NCBI GenBank assembly: GCA_004794655.1
Contig: SMMW01000003.1
Span: 18,060,501 to 18,124,500, forward strand
Source: Marisa cornuarietis
Taxonomy: Eukaryota; Mollusca; Gastropoda; Architaenioglossa; Ampullariidae
Direction: 5' to 3'
DNA: 64,000 nt
The position numbers were made by a program, and so were the translations under genes. Position 1 is the first letter of the stretch. Each line of letters starts with the position of its first letter. Shown here in pieces: positions 11,848-22,795 of this stretch. The notes under the pieces were generated by a model. The model was not told the origin of the DNA. It ran no database searches and saw nothing but the letters and a program-made list of their open reading frames with translations.

Positions 11848-12126
11848 GCTCACCGGTGAACTTCAGTCCGGGACAAATTAAGTTGTATCTTATCTTAAAA
11901 AAGAAAGAGCCTTAAGTCTTGCCTACACTAGCATCTTCTGCTGCCTTCAGATGAATTAAAGGGTGAGTTGCCATCGGTGTGGAACAGTTTTATGATCAAA
12001 GAATTTGTCTTATTAATGGGTCGGCATCCTTGCTGTGAAGAAAGATAGTTTGACAAGGGAATGGAGCATTGCTTATATTTTAGTTCCATTTTTTTTATTT
12101 CACATTCTTAGCTTTGTATCTTACAC
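11848..12126. other. Short gene-free stretch
   Basis: This lies between repeat unit B1 and the 34-bp minisatellite. I see only AT-rich DNA with short homopolymers. Confidence 0.4.
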
Positions 12127-12186
12127 ATGTTCAGTATTGCGTTACTTTAGACTTATACACATGCTCAGTACTGCGATACTTTAGAC
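12127..12186 (+). repeat. 34-bp minisatellite, left part
   Basis: About two units of the array with motif ACACATGYTCAGTAYTGCGATACTTTAGAC. The array is interrupted by the hAT element and resumes at 14491. The last eight bases, CTTTAGAC, are also the hAT target-site duplication. Confidence 0.9.
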
Positions 12187-14490
12187 CAGTGATGCCCAAC
12201 CTTTTTCGGCCTGGGGGCCATCTAAGTCTCCGAGACGCGTGTCACGGGCCGCTTCACCGCAAATATAAAAAAAAAAAAAAACAATAGAGCAGATACCATT
12301 TTTATTAGAAACGCACTTTATTTACCAATAATTCTGTAGTAATTAGTGGGATGTTTGAAGTTGTTTTCCCGAAACCAACTTCTGAATCTCCGGCTGCATC
12401 GTAGAGACACCGAGTCGGACACTGAATCGAAATCTTCGTCCGCGAGGCGATTACATAAGACAGCTTTCGCCCGTTTCATCGCTGAAAACGTTTGTTCACA
12501 CACATAAGTACTTGTCAACATCATGATCATCATTGACGCTTGTTTTCGGAGATTCGGAAAAGTTTCTGCAGGCAACACGGCGTACGAATCAATTGTCTGC
12601 ATCGCTCGAAATTTGTCAAGCAGGGATGTCTGGCTTTGCAAGTCAGTCAGTTCCAGTTGCAGGTCTGTCGGGGCACTTGACACATCTGCCGCAAATGGAT
12701 TTTCGAAGAGACGTATTTCATTCTTCAAATCATGAAAATCCACAAATCTGTCCTTGAAATTATCCTTCAAGAGCCCCAGAAGTTGGATCATTCTTGCTTT
12801 GGGAAAGACATATATAGCTGCTGATTCTGACGTAGAGCTGTACACGTTGGGAACTGGACAACCTGCACTCTTCCCGCCTCCTGAATGACGAGTTGCAATT
12901 TCGCTTGGAATGCTGTTATGTCCGCATACACATGTGAAATCAACTTGTCTTTCCCTTGTAGTTTGGTGTTGAGTTCATTCAGATGTGACGCGATGTCGCA
13001 TAAAATCGCCAAATCCCACACCACGAGGGGTCGTTCAGCTGAGGCACTTGCTTTGATTTCTCAGTCATAAAAATTTCAATCTCATGTCTCAAATAAAAAA
13101 CCCGTTTTAGTATACCCTTCCTCGGCTTAACCAGCAGACTTCACTGTGAAAGAGAACGTCTTCATATTCGGATTCTATTTCTGTCAAAGATTCCTTGGAA
13201 GTTCTGTGGTTCAACGCCTGTGATCTGATGAAGTTTACAGTGCTGACCACAGTCTTCATCACATGGTCCAGATTCAATACCTTGCCACAGAGATTTTGTT
13301 GGTGAATAATGTAATGAAGCCGCAGAGGCTCGGTTCCATTAGACTCGACAACTTTTCTAATAACCCTTGCACCCAGTCCGTGTGGCATCCAACCATACTT
13401 CTGGCACCATCAGTAGTCACTCCCACTAATTTTTCCCAAGGAAGAGCAAGACCCTCTATTTCAGCTGAAACTTCTTTGAACAGGTCTTCGCAAGTGGTGC
13501 TCCCATGCATGCCCCTCATGGCCGCTAACTCTTCTGTAATTTCAAAATCACTGTGTGTACCGCGAATAAATACCAAGAGTTGAGCGGTGTCAGCTGCATC
13601 GGTGGACGTCAACGGCAATGGAAAACATTTCGAAACGTGCTGCTTTCTCCCTTAGTTTTGACTGGAGATTTTTCCCCTTATCTTCCACTCGCCGTGCAAT
13701 TGTCATGCGAGAAAGGCTGACGGCTTCAACTGCATTCTTCTTTTCAGGACGCATTTCCTCCACCACTGCTAGCAAGGACTTTTTTATGCATTTGCCGTCG
13801 GAAAATGGCTTCACTTCTCTGTTCAAAATGTGAGCAGCTTGGTAGCTTGCCCTGACCGCCGCCTCATTTTCTTGTCTTTTCTTGGTAAATATTCTCGTCA
13901 AGCCTCCAATTTCTTGACGTAACTTAGAAAACTTTTCTTCGCGGCTCCAACCAAGGATGCCGCCATACTTGTTTTTGTGCTTTGTTTCATAGTGCCGTTT
14001 AATGTTGTATTTCTATGTTAAAATAAAAGTTAGAAATTGTCTTAAACTACATTTTAATCGAGGTACACTACGGCGATCCGCCCTGATTTCCACAGGAAAA
14101 TGACGAAATTCAAACGCTATTTCGGTATTGTTTCCCTGTCAGAACCCCATTGTATTATACCTTGCTAGAAAGCCCGGATTCTGTATTTTCAATCTCTTTA
14201 ACGACTGATTTAAATATTAACCAATCAAAAGATCACTAATCCTCTGTGGAATACGGCGTCCCTCGTTCTCAAACACTGGTTTCCTCCAAACACGAAAATC
14301 AAGAATGAAATCCATCGAAGAAAGATTGAGAACCGCCCCAACGTAGGGTAGATACTTTTTCTTCCCTTTTTTTCGGGCTTTTTTTTATTATTACCATGCC
14401 GAGTTCCTGCACTGTGGGCAGAAGTCGAGGGCCGGATGGCACCGCGTCGCGGGCCGGATATGGCCCGCGGCCGTAGGTTGGGCATCCCTG
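12187..14490 (-). mobile_element. hAT DNA transposon with defective transposase
   Basis: This 2304-bp element has inverted ends that begin CAGTGATGCCCAACCT and CAGGGATGCCCAACCT, followed by GGCC-rich subterminal DNA. Eight-base duplications CTTTAGAC flank it at 12179-12186 and 14491-14498, the standard hAT signature. The transposase is on - and broken by several frameshifts, so the copy cannot encode an enzyme, though its ends look usable in trans. The terminus type and coding family point to the ZBED5/GTF2IRD2-related hAT group. Confidence 0.95.
12318..14019 (-). pseudogene. hAT transposase remnant (GTF2IRD2/ZBED5-like)
   Basis: Homology runs from a zinc-finger end (NIKRHYETKH, near 14000) through SLSRMTIARRVED, a catalytic segment with VTTDGARSMVG, the region LHYIIHQQNLCGKVLNLDHVM and a C-terminal dimerisation part containing STYVCEQTFSAMK. 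The pieces occupy alternating frames, with breaks near 13600, 13280-13390, 13030-13110 and 12790-12845: at least four frameshifts. An AG acceptor just before the finger, near 14019, suggests that an upstream exon existed. Several key motifs survive, so decay is moderate. In other genomes such proteins have become host genes, but these breaks rule that out here. Confidence 0.9.
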
Positions 14491-14829
14491 CTTTAGACTA
14501 ATACACATGTTCAGTATTGCGATACTTTAGACTTATACACATGTTCAGTATTGCAATACTTTAGATTTATACACATGTTCAGTATTGCGATACTTTAGAC
14601 TTATACACATGTTCAGTATTGCGATACTTTAGACTTATACACATGTTCAGTATTGCAATACTTTAGATTTATACACATGTTCAGTATTGCGATACTTTAG
14701 ACTTATACACATGTTCAGTATTGCGATACTTTAGACTTATACACATGTTCAGTATTGCGATACTTTAGACATACACATGCTCAGTATTGCGTTACTTTAG
14801 ACATACACATGCTCAGTATTGCGTTACTT
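14491..14829 (+). repeat. 34-bp minisatellite, right part
   Basis: About ten tandem units of CTTTAGACTTATACACATG followed by TTCAGTATTGCGATA, with variants GCAATA, GCGTTA and a shortened ACATACACATGCTC form at the right edge. It is continuous with 12127-12186 once the hAT element is removed. Confidence 0.95.
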
Positions 14830-15861
14830 GAGAGTGATATATATTAACAGACATGTTTATTTTTGTTAGCTTCACATATCTTAACATACACGTTTAATTT
14901 TATTACAAACTTTGCAATCATTATGTCACCCTTTTGAACTCTCGCCAACTATCTCTGCGCTCCGGTACTGTTACTAGTGTTTAACATATTTTCTTCATAT
15001 GCGCAACTGGAGACAATGTGGATTGACTAACATCTACATCCAACTGCCTACGCCCCCCCCCTCTTCCCCGGGTCGCACAGCTGTGGCAGATGCGGGCTTT
15101 TATTGCTGACATTAATAATGTGTGGGTCTCTGGTCTGTACTTGTTGTTTCTCAATTAAAGCCGAGACTTACCTGGAGCAGCGTATCACCCCGAACACCTA
15201 GTTATTTAGTTTCGAAATGGCGGTGATTATGACAAATGTAATTACTCACCGTAAAGTTGACGAAAATCTTGACGGTTGCTCTTTGATGTCAGTTAGGTTT
15301 TTAAAAATCATATTTAGTGGCAACTAATTACGATTAAGACATCGTCAATGACCTTGAATTCAAGGGGTAAGGTTAGGGTTCAAGATTTAAATCGTGATTT
15401 AGAGGAAACGTAGCCATTAAAAAAAACATTCCATGATGCTCAGCGTTGCGGCTGACATACCTCTGAACAATATGCGTGCATGTTGGAAGTTGATTGGTTA
15501 CTGAATTGGTCAAGTGGCCACCGAGAAGATTCCCATCCTGTGCTTCAGACTTGACACTTAGTTTCACAATCATGCCGCTCTGCTCAGCACTTAAGTATCA
15601 CAATCATGCATCTCTCTTCTACTCAGCACCTGAGTGTCACAAGCATGAACAACCAGTTCTACTCATCATTTCAAGGTTATTAAGTGCGAACTTGCTATCA
15701 AAAGTACCTAATCTATAGATGGTTTTATGCTTTGAACGTGGAACTAGTTTTTTTTTCAAAAACAAGAAAACAAAACCACATCGATTATTAACACGTGTGT
15801 AAGCACTGTTGGCCATTCCTGGTGTCTACATCCCACTGCCTCTCTCAGCCACCTTCCCTAA
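14830..15861. other. Gene-free stretch upstream of SK channel
   Basis: There is no recognised coding region. It should contain the promoter or a 5' exon of the channel gene, but I cannot identify either. It includes a C run near 15053 and some AT-rich DNA. Confidence 0.3.
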
Positions 15862-17679
15862 ATGTTGCTACAGATGTCGATGCTCACGACAAAGGAGGAT
15901 CCTGCAATCCCCCTGGTTAGTTCGCACAACAGTCACTTACGTCGCGACACAGATCCCCAGAAGGACTGGCGTGCAGGACAGGAAGTGGAGGAAGAGACGG
16001 TGCCTCCACCTATCGTGACATCACAGCCCCGGCTCAACGTCCTGAGCGGCTCGAGGCCCAGTCGTTGGGACAACATCAGCAACCGCCTCTTACGGCGGAA
16101 GCAGTTGCTGTCGAGATGGTGCCTGCTCGTGAACCTGGCGGTGGCTGTGGCGGGCCTGGGCGTGGTGGTGATGCTGGTGGAGACAGAGCTGTACATCCAG
16201 GGGATCGTGTCCAAGGCTGACGCCGTCTCCTGGGTCTTGAGGATGGTGCTGTCGGTGTCCACCATCGTGTTGCTGCTGACTGTGGTGGCCTACAACGTCA
16301 CCAGTGTCCAGATGACCATGGTCAACAACAGCCTTGACTACTGGCGGCTGGCCGTCACCCTGCCCTTTGTCTGCACTGTGAGTTATTTCCTTTCCTCTTT
16401 ACATTGAGTAACTTGCCCTTTTATCTCCGCCGTGAGTTACTGGAGTGGTTGTCGATATCAAAATGTTAACCGTGTTTGAAAGCGGTTTATGCGGTTTAAA
16501 TCACAAGACAGATCTGTCATCTAGGGTGCCAGTGATATTTGTGATGCATCACTTTTTTCTGCAGATAATAGCGACATTTGTCTTGAGAGGTCTCTGTGAT
16601 AGAAACTGCTACAGATCCATTTTTCGAGCGGACTGTTTGCCATCAAATGATCCTGTTTTGTGCTGTTCAGTGTGGTGCATTTATCACAAGACTAGGAAAA
16701 ATCTAGCAAAAGACAAGTGGTGTTACAGTCGAATCAGTCATTTATAATAAGAAAGGATAAACAAGAGAGTGACAGTTTATCAGTTATCATAAGAAGAGGC
16801 AGACAGGGGTGTGGCAGTAGAATAAGTCTTTAAAAATGACGTCTCGTGTGTAGGTAATCCTGGAGCTGGCAGTGTGTTCTGTTCACCCCCTGCCTGTCAG
16901 CCTGCACTCCGCCCCTCAGCCAAAGTTGGAGAGCGCACTAAGTGTGATGATGTTCCTGCGACTGTACCTGTTGGCTCGCTTCCTTGTCGTCCACTCTCGC
17001 TACCTGAACAACACCGCCACCCGCAGCCTGGGGGCGCTCAACAAGGTGAGGTGTTCCTCTTTCACAGATCTCTGTCTTATGTGTGAGCAAATCGTTGGCC
17101 AGGAGGTGCGTTATCCGCGTTGTCACATCAGGTATACAAGATCTAATTCCTGTTTTACAAGTGCGCTGAACAACAAAAAAAAAGACCTAATTTAAGGCAA
17201 CACGTGCTGCCATAGTGCAAGGCACGCATACATGATATAATTCAGGTTAGCTAGTGTGCGTTAATTAGAGCGTGACACAGGTAACACGTGCGTTTCAGGT
17301 GCGAATAGACGCGCTTTTCGTCTTCAAGGCGCTCATGTCCGAGTGGCCGGGCAGCATGCTGCTCATCTCCATGGTCGCCATCTTCTTGATGTCTGGCTGG
17401 AGTGTTCGCACGTGCGAAGCGTACGTGGCTCTGGCCGAACACAGGGCCCTCAACGAGATGCCGGCCGGCGACATCCCAGAAGCCTTCTGGTTCTCCGCCA
17501 TCACCTTCCTTACTGTGGGCTACGGAGACGTTGTGCCGAGGTGAGAACAACCTTGACCCCGACCAAAGAAATAATCGAGGGATGTATGAGTTGTGGATAA
17601 AGACGACACGACTCCATAGTATGTAACAAGTCATTATGGCAATTTGTGGTGGGAAGGACTAAAATAGGATAGGACAAGC

Positions 17680-17742
<63 letters not shown>

Positions 17743-18251
17743 TCGGCAGATCCGAGTGCGGGCGGGTGGCTGCTGTAGCGACGGGGTTGTTGGGTGTAGG
17801 TGTGACGGCCTTGCTGGTGGCGGTGCTGGCCAACAAGCTGCAGCAGTCCCGCGCCGAGAAGTACGTGCACACCTTCATCTCGCGCATCGAGCTGGACAAA
17901 CGCCAGAAGCACGCGGCCGCTGACGTCATCAAGAATGTCATCAAGCTGTGGCGCATGCGCAGCTGCTCCGGACTGAGGGCAGACAGGGTGCGGGTGCACG
18001 TGCACGGCAAGCTGCTGCAGGCCATCCGCAACATGCGCGAGGCCAAGACGGCCAAGGTGAACATCGGCGAGGCAGCGGTCGGGGTCATCGAGGTCAACTC
18101 AGGCGTGACCGACCTGGCACGCACCACTGAACTTTTGATGACACAGTTGAATGCAGTGAAGGACAGAACGGACCGAACGGAGGATCGCCTCGTCGCCATG
18201 GATTCCAAGCTCGACACGATTGCAGCAGCCATGCGAGAAAGATCGAAATGA
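15862..18251 (+). CDS. SK-type (small-conductance Ca2+-activated) potassium channel
   Basis: Four exons, 15862-16377, 16854-17045, 17299-17540 and 17750-18251, join in frame to about 483 codons. The protein matches KCNN channels, which let K+ leave the cell when calmodulin bound to the channel senses Ca2+. Seen here: S1 (about 86-108, with VVVMLVETEL), S2 (124-146), S3, S4 (FLRLYLLARFLVVHSRYL), S5, selectivity filter TVGYGD (308-313), S6, a calmodulin-binding region after AEKYVHTF (about 347-420) and a C-terminal coiled coil. The first exon may begin at a splice acceptor after 15873, because the second copy at 35907 aligns from that point; an upstream exon is then possible and the start is uncertain. 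The last intron ends in a GAT microsatellite. It is divergent from vertebrate SK channels, so I give no paralogue number. No AATAAA lies close downstream. Confidence 0.9.
17681..17742 (+). repeat. (GAT)n microsatellite at a splice acceptor
   Basis: About 20 GAT repeats end seven bases before the acceptor CAG/G-type junction of SK exon 4, replacing the usual pyrimidine tract. The pseudogene has only AATGATGATG at the same place. Confidence 0.95.
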
Positions 18252-18356
18252 GGCAGCGTTCTGTTTTCTTTGCTTCTTGCTGCTAAAACCTGACACAATG
18301 ACCCACCAGGGGTTATGACACACACCAGGAGTATGGTCCTGTGTGTGTGTGTGTAA

Positions 18357-19070
18357 AGATGTTCGATGTACCAAACAGAAACTTATGAACCGTGATTTTC
18401 TCGTAAGAACCTGTTGTCCTTAATACCACGTCTTTCTTGGTCTGTAGAACATCATAAACCACTCATTGCTGGATTCTTGTTGCCTTACACTGAATGAATG
18501 AACGTGTTCGTAATCCTTGACTTCGACCCACCTACCACCACCTCCACCCCTTTCACCAAAAAATAAAATAAATTATATGCAATACGAACCCCCACATTGT
18601 AATTGTTGACATAGTAATTCAATGCTCACCATTCTGGGCACCATGCAAGTTATGTATTGCTTGGTATCCCTCAGACAAGGTATCAAAAAGTGAGTAAAAT
18701 TTCATCTATTGCCTCCCTTTCATTATTTGTGACTGAACCAATGAAGTTCACTAGTGCTGCTATTTTCTATCTTTCTCTCACTCACACTCACACACACACA
18801 CACATGCACACGCGCACACGCGCGCACACACACACACACACACGCACACACACGCACACACAAAACACATTCCACATCCTCTCTTGACAAATAAGCGCAC
18901 CGCCTGATAGATTTTCAGGAAATATTTAGCAAGATCCAAGCCATGGATTAGACTGATTCCATCAAGGGAAATTGCAAGTTAATACAAAGTCTAGTTCACA
19001 TCGTTTTCTTTGTCTTTGCCAATCCCCGTTCGTCACGTGATCTTTTACAACCCCGCAGGCCTGACGAGAG
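18357..19070 (+). repeat. Direct repeat unit B, copy B2
   Basis: The second copy of 11194-11847, starting about 105 bp after the SK stop codon. The CA tract is expanded with CACGCGCACACGCGCG variants. Directly beyond, 19055-19185 matches 29990-30125 in inverted orientation. Confidence 0.9.
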
Positions 19071-19352
19071 TGAGGGGACAGGGGGGTCTGGTGTACCTGG
19101 GCCTGCGGCTGTGAAGGGGGGCCCGGCCATAATGCATTTTCTCCTTCTTCTTTTCCTTTTCTTTTAAAGAAAGGTCTGAGGAAATAACACCTAGTATTAC
19201 ACATGCAGATGTTGAGTTTCAAGTCTGTAAAATACAATTTTCAGGCCTAAGGTAGGTGGGCCTGGGGTGTGAAGACTAGTCAGGGGTATCATATTCCTGC
19301 TGGACAAGCTTGGAGTCAGAAGAATACTGGACACCGAAGATTTATCCCGCAT

Positions 19353-20218
19353 GACTGGATCATGAGAAGAACAACCTCTAACAGTTAACACGGGCATTCA
19401 GTGGACCTTCGCCAGGAAACTTGAAGACCTCGACTTTGCAGACGACATCAGCCTACTGTCCCACAAACAACAACACGCACAAACAAAGCTCACTCGGCTC
19501 GCAGAAGAAGCAGCGATGACGGGCCTGACCATCAACATCAAGAAGACGGAAGTAATGCGGGTCAACAACAAGCAAGAAGCCCCACTACAACTGCATGGGG
19601 AATGCATTACAGAGTCTGACCGTTTCACCTACCTTGGCAGCATAGTCAGCAAAGATGGAGGTTCAGATGAGGATGTAAGAAGCCGAACAAACAAAGCCAG
19701 GCTTGCATTCCACACCCTACGACCTATCTGGAACTCCAAAGCTCTATCTTTACACACCAAGATCCGCATTTTTAACACAAATGTAAAGGCAATACTTCTA
19801 TATGGATCCGAGACATGGCGGGTGACAAATGCCATTACAAACAAGATACAGACATTCGTCAACAGATGTCTGCGCCACATCCTCAACATCAGATGGCCTG
19901 ATAAGATCTCCAATACAGACCTGTGGGAGAGAACCAATCAAAAACCTGCCAGCCACGACATCAGGAAGCGGAAGTGGGGCTGGATTGGTCACACCTTACG
20001 AAAGCCAGCCGACAACTTAACAAGACAAGCTCTGGGCTGGAACCCATAGGGGAGGCGCAGGGTTGGGAGACCCAGAGAGACGTGGAGGAGATCAGTCCAC
20101 AGAGAGGCAGAGACAGCTGGCATGACATGGTCCCAACTAGAAAGGAATGCCCAAAACCGGGTCCGTTGGCGGGGTGTGGTTGCGGCCCTATGCTCCACTG
20201 GGAGCGTACAGGAATAAT
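19353..20218 (+). pseudogene. 5'-truncated LINE, RT C-terminal part
   Basis: The frame holds the LINE reverse transcriptase core [10 protein letters not shown] (active-site FADD) and then [35 protein letters not shown] and [11 protein letters not shown]. It ends with RRRVGRPRETWRR and a final stop at 20216. Weak homology (DWIMRR) starts near 19353 before a TAA near 19385. Another stop at 20047-20049 interrupts the frame where relatives read through. The 5' part is missing, as is usual for LINE copies. An AATAA-rich tail follows, where the element enters repeat unit A2. The clade is uncertain. Confidence 0.88.
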
Positions 20219-20229
20219 AAGAAAACAAC

Positions 20230-20392
20230 ATAATACATGATATAAAGAGATAATACATACATAAACATTATATAAAAAATACATATACATAATATAAAAA
20301 GAGATAATACAGACATATACATGATATAAATGAGATGATGTATACATGTTGAAATAATTTATTTCTCTCGCGCGCGCGCACGCGCGCACACG

Positions 20393-20441
<49 letters not shown>

Positions 20442-21412
20442 TCCCAGCAACAGTAGATATAGTGGATATAGTGAGGAAGTACGATATAGTCAGGCTAGTA
20501 CGAGTTCACGGCCAGTAAAATTGATCAGGTGAATAGCACGTGGAATGAATGTATTGAGGTGGCGATTGGTTTTGCAAACAGGCATCGCGTACCTACAACC
20601 AGACCGCAAGAGTGAAAACACATGTCAACACATGATCAGAAATAGAGAGGATGACAAGAGTGAGAACTCACATGCCAACACATAGTCAGAAAAAGAGAGG
20701 ATACGGGATGCCTTCTTAAGGATTTGCTGATGACAGAAAGCTGCCAAGTCCCTCTGCCTGACTTCGGTGATCTTGGAACAGATATTAACAATGGAGACAA
20801 GACTATTCCTGTTCCTTAAGGAGAGTTTGTAAAAGTAGTTGATGACAGTGGATTGAAATGGATTATCTTGGCTAGTATTACTACTGATGGTGCAAGGGCC
20901 ATGCGGGGAAAAAATGTAGGAATGGTCAAACTTTTGGAAAACAGAATGAAACAAGACAATCCAAATAAAGTGCTCTGGTAGTTCCATTGTATTCTTCACC
21001 AGGAACATTTATGCAAAGCAGCACTTGATATGAAACATATTATAGATCTTGTAGTAAGTGTAATCAATACAATTCCTTGTTTAAGAGTATTTGCTGCCGG
21101 TTATTTTCAATATTTGGTTCAAGTTACATCTGTGAGCAAAGTTTTTCCTGCATGAATATAAACAAGTCAAAGAACAGGTCATTGCTGTTAGATGCAAACA
21201 GGTAGTCAGTTATGAGAGTATCTACCAGTAATTTTGAGCCAAATTTTAAAAGAATTGTTCAGCAGAATTGTAATCAAAAACATTTTTCTCATTAAATGGT
21301 GTGTGCTTAATTGTTCATTCTTATTTTATATTCATTCTTACAGTGCTACATATTTCATGTGCTCATCATTCAATAAAAGCGTTTATTTACAATTTCTCGA
21401 TTATACGGAATT
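20230..21412 (+). repeat. Dispersed repeat unit A, copy A2
   Basis: The longer counterpart of A1 (10577-11190). It includes a CT/CA microsatellite with a GCGCGCGCGCACGCGCG alternating stretch near 20370-20390 and about 500 bp of hAT-derived DNA missing from A1. The truncated LINE abuts its left edge. Confidence 0.85.
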
Positions 21413-21498
21413 GTTGCATTCAATTTGAAGGTGCTGCCCTCGGACTAGTTATGACCCAGCAATGCGGCCCTCGCAACGAGAAAGTTTGCCCAACCCTG
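20850..21498 (+). pseudogene. hAT transposase fragments with 3' terminal repeat
   Basis: The frame near 20860-20980 reads ITTDGARAMRGKNVGMV, then after a stop FHCILHQEHLCKAALDMKHI. Near 21110-21200 it reads GSSYICEQSFSCMNINKSKN, the hAT C-terminal dimerisation motif. The segment between is deleted. The DNA ends at 21483-21498 in a sequence whose complement is CAGGGTTGGGCAAACT, a classic hAT terminus. No matching 5' terminus is seen, so this is a remnant. Confidence 0.8.
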
Positions 21499-21506
21499 GT
21501 CTACAC

Positions 21507-21902
21507 AGTAGATCCTTGATACCATATAATCCTGTAATACTACTGCAGCCAGCAAAATAGACACATTATTGCAAAAACATTTTAAAATTGCTGTCACGCA
21601 AATAGGCTTATAAATTAACCACGGTGGTGTCACGGGAAGTTTGGAGCTGGAGGAGTATGGTAAAGAGGAGGTTAGCATGAGAAAGTTTAAACTAGAGACA
21701 GTGTCCGCGCGGTGGGTGGATGGCCAAGATGGGCGGGTAGGAGGTAGGGAGGAAAGTTAATGTCACCGGAAAGGGGAGGACTCGAACTACTAGCTGTAAC
21801 TAAAGAAGGTGACGATCGGACGACCTCAGGCGATGCACCAGCATCGCCGTGCAATAACACATCGGCCGGCAAGTATGGGGCGCCGAGAGGAATTTTCTCT
21901 AC
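21507..21902. other. Gene-free stretch
   Basis: No coding region or clear repeat unit is recognised between the hAT terminus and the palindrome cluster. Confidence 0.35.
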
Positions 21903-22030
21903 TTTTTCTCTCTAGCTAGAGAATGAGTTATGTAACTACAGAATGCATTCTATAAGTAGAGAATGAGTTCTGTACGTACAGAATGCGCTCTGTAACTACA
22001 GAATGCATTCTCTAGATAGAGAGAAAAAAA
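21903..22030. repeat. Cluster of nested palindromes
   Basis: Repeated motifs such as TCTCTAGCTAGAGAATG, CTGTAACTACAGAATGC and the perfect 16-bp palindrome TTCTGTACGTACAGAA (21968-21983) sit head to head. The two outer edges are themselves inverted copies (TTTTTCTCTCTAGCTAGAG and its complement with one change). A related half-site lies near 22105-22135. It may be a tiny foldback element or hairpin-forming repeat. Confidence 0.8.
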
Positions 22031-22363
22031 CTCGGTGAAACCAAATTATTTTATTTATATTATACTTAGAATTCGCTAGCCAAGTCATTTTATATATACA
22101 ATTCCATTCTGTAGCTAGAGAAAGCTTTCTGTAAGGATGATGTCTGTACCGACCAATCAACAGTTACCTCTCAAATCCCGGTCAGTACTTGACCACGTGA
22201 CGTCACGCAAGTGGTGGGGTTAGGGCCTGTAGTGGTTCCCATCCTCTAGAACCGAGAGGCGTTAACCGACGATTAGTCTCAAGACTCATAACTTGAACGA
22301 CGTTTACACTTAAAGGGCTAACCGATGTTGCCTCTAGGATTTGGTTATGCACTGGGAGAACAA

Positions 22364-22366
<3 letters not shown>

Positions 22367-22437
<71 letters not shown>

Positions 22438-22580
22438 TGTGTCTCTGTGTGTCTGTGTCTGTGTCTCTGTGTCTGTGTTTCTCTGTGTCTGTGTGTCTGT
22501 GTCTCTGTGTGTCTGTGTCTGTGTCTGTGTGTCTGTGTGTGTGTGCGTGCGTGCGTGCGTGCGTGTGTGTGTGTGTGTGT
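22367..22580 (+). repeat. Long compound GT microsatellite
   Basis: About 70 bases of pure (GT)n pass into TCTGTGTC-type repeats and then GTGC repeats, about 215 bp in all. The tract is open in several frames on both strands, but those frames are not genes. Confidence 0.97.
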
Positions 22581-22666
22581 GGGGTACGTACACAAGATTG
22601 ATGTTAGTTACAAACTTCGAAATAAATGTTTGTCAAAGTCAGAGCTTCCTTTTCCTGTCCTTCCAG

Positions 22667-22795
22667 AACCGAGGAATGCAGGGGTCTGGTCGCCGTCAGA
22701 GAGACCGTGTATCTGATTCAAGACTTCACCCTGCAGTCTGTCGTCTTTATCCAGAGTCAGACGAGAGTCGCACTGTCCTCTTGTCAAAAATTGTA
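22667..22795 (+). CDS. Possible orphan terminal exon (unidentified)
   Basis: After a pyrimidine-rich stretch and AG acceptor (CTGTCCTTCCAG), one frame reads TEECRGLVAVRET, then VYLIQDFTLQSVVF and IQSQTRVALSSCQKL before a TAA. The alternating hydrophobic pattern and two cysteines look like secreted or beta-rich protein, unlike the neighbouring repeats. I do not recognise the family and see no upstream exon, so it may be a relic. The duplicated 790-bp block starts inside its last codons. Confidence 0.3.

Noticed and set aside
15933..16265. Minus-strand frame opposite SK exon 1
   Set aside because: Antisense shadow; the plus frame has the SK family motifs.
17510..18325. Long minus-strand frame across the SK last exon, with poly-Ser
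   Set aside because: It is the antisense shadow of a GC-rich coding exon, extended by the GAT/ATC microsatellite.
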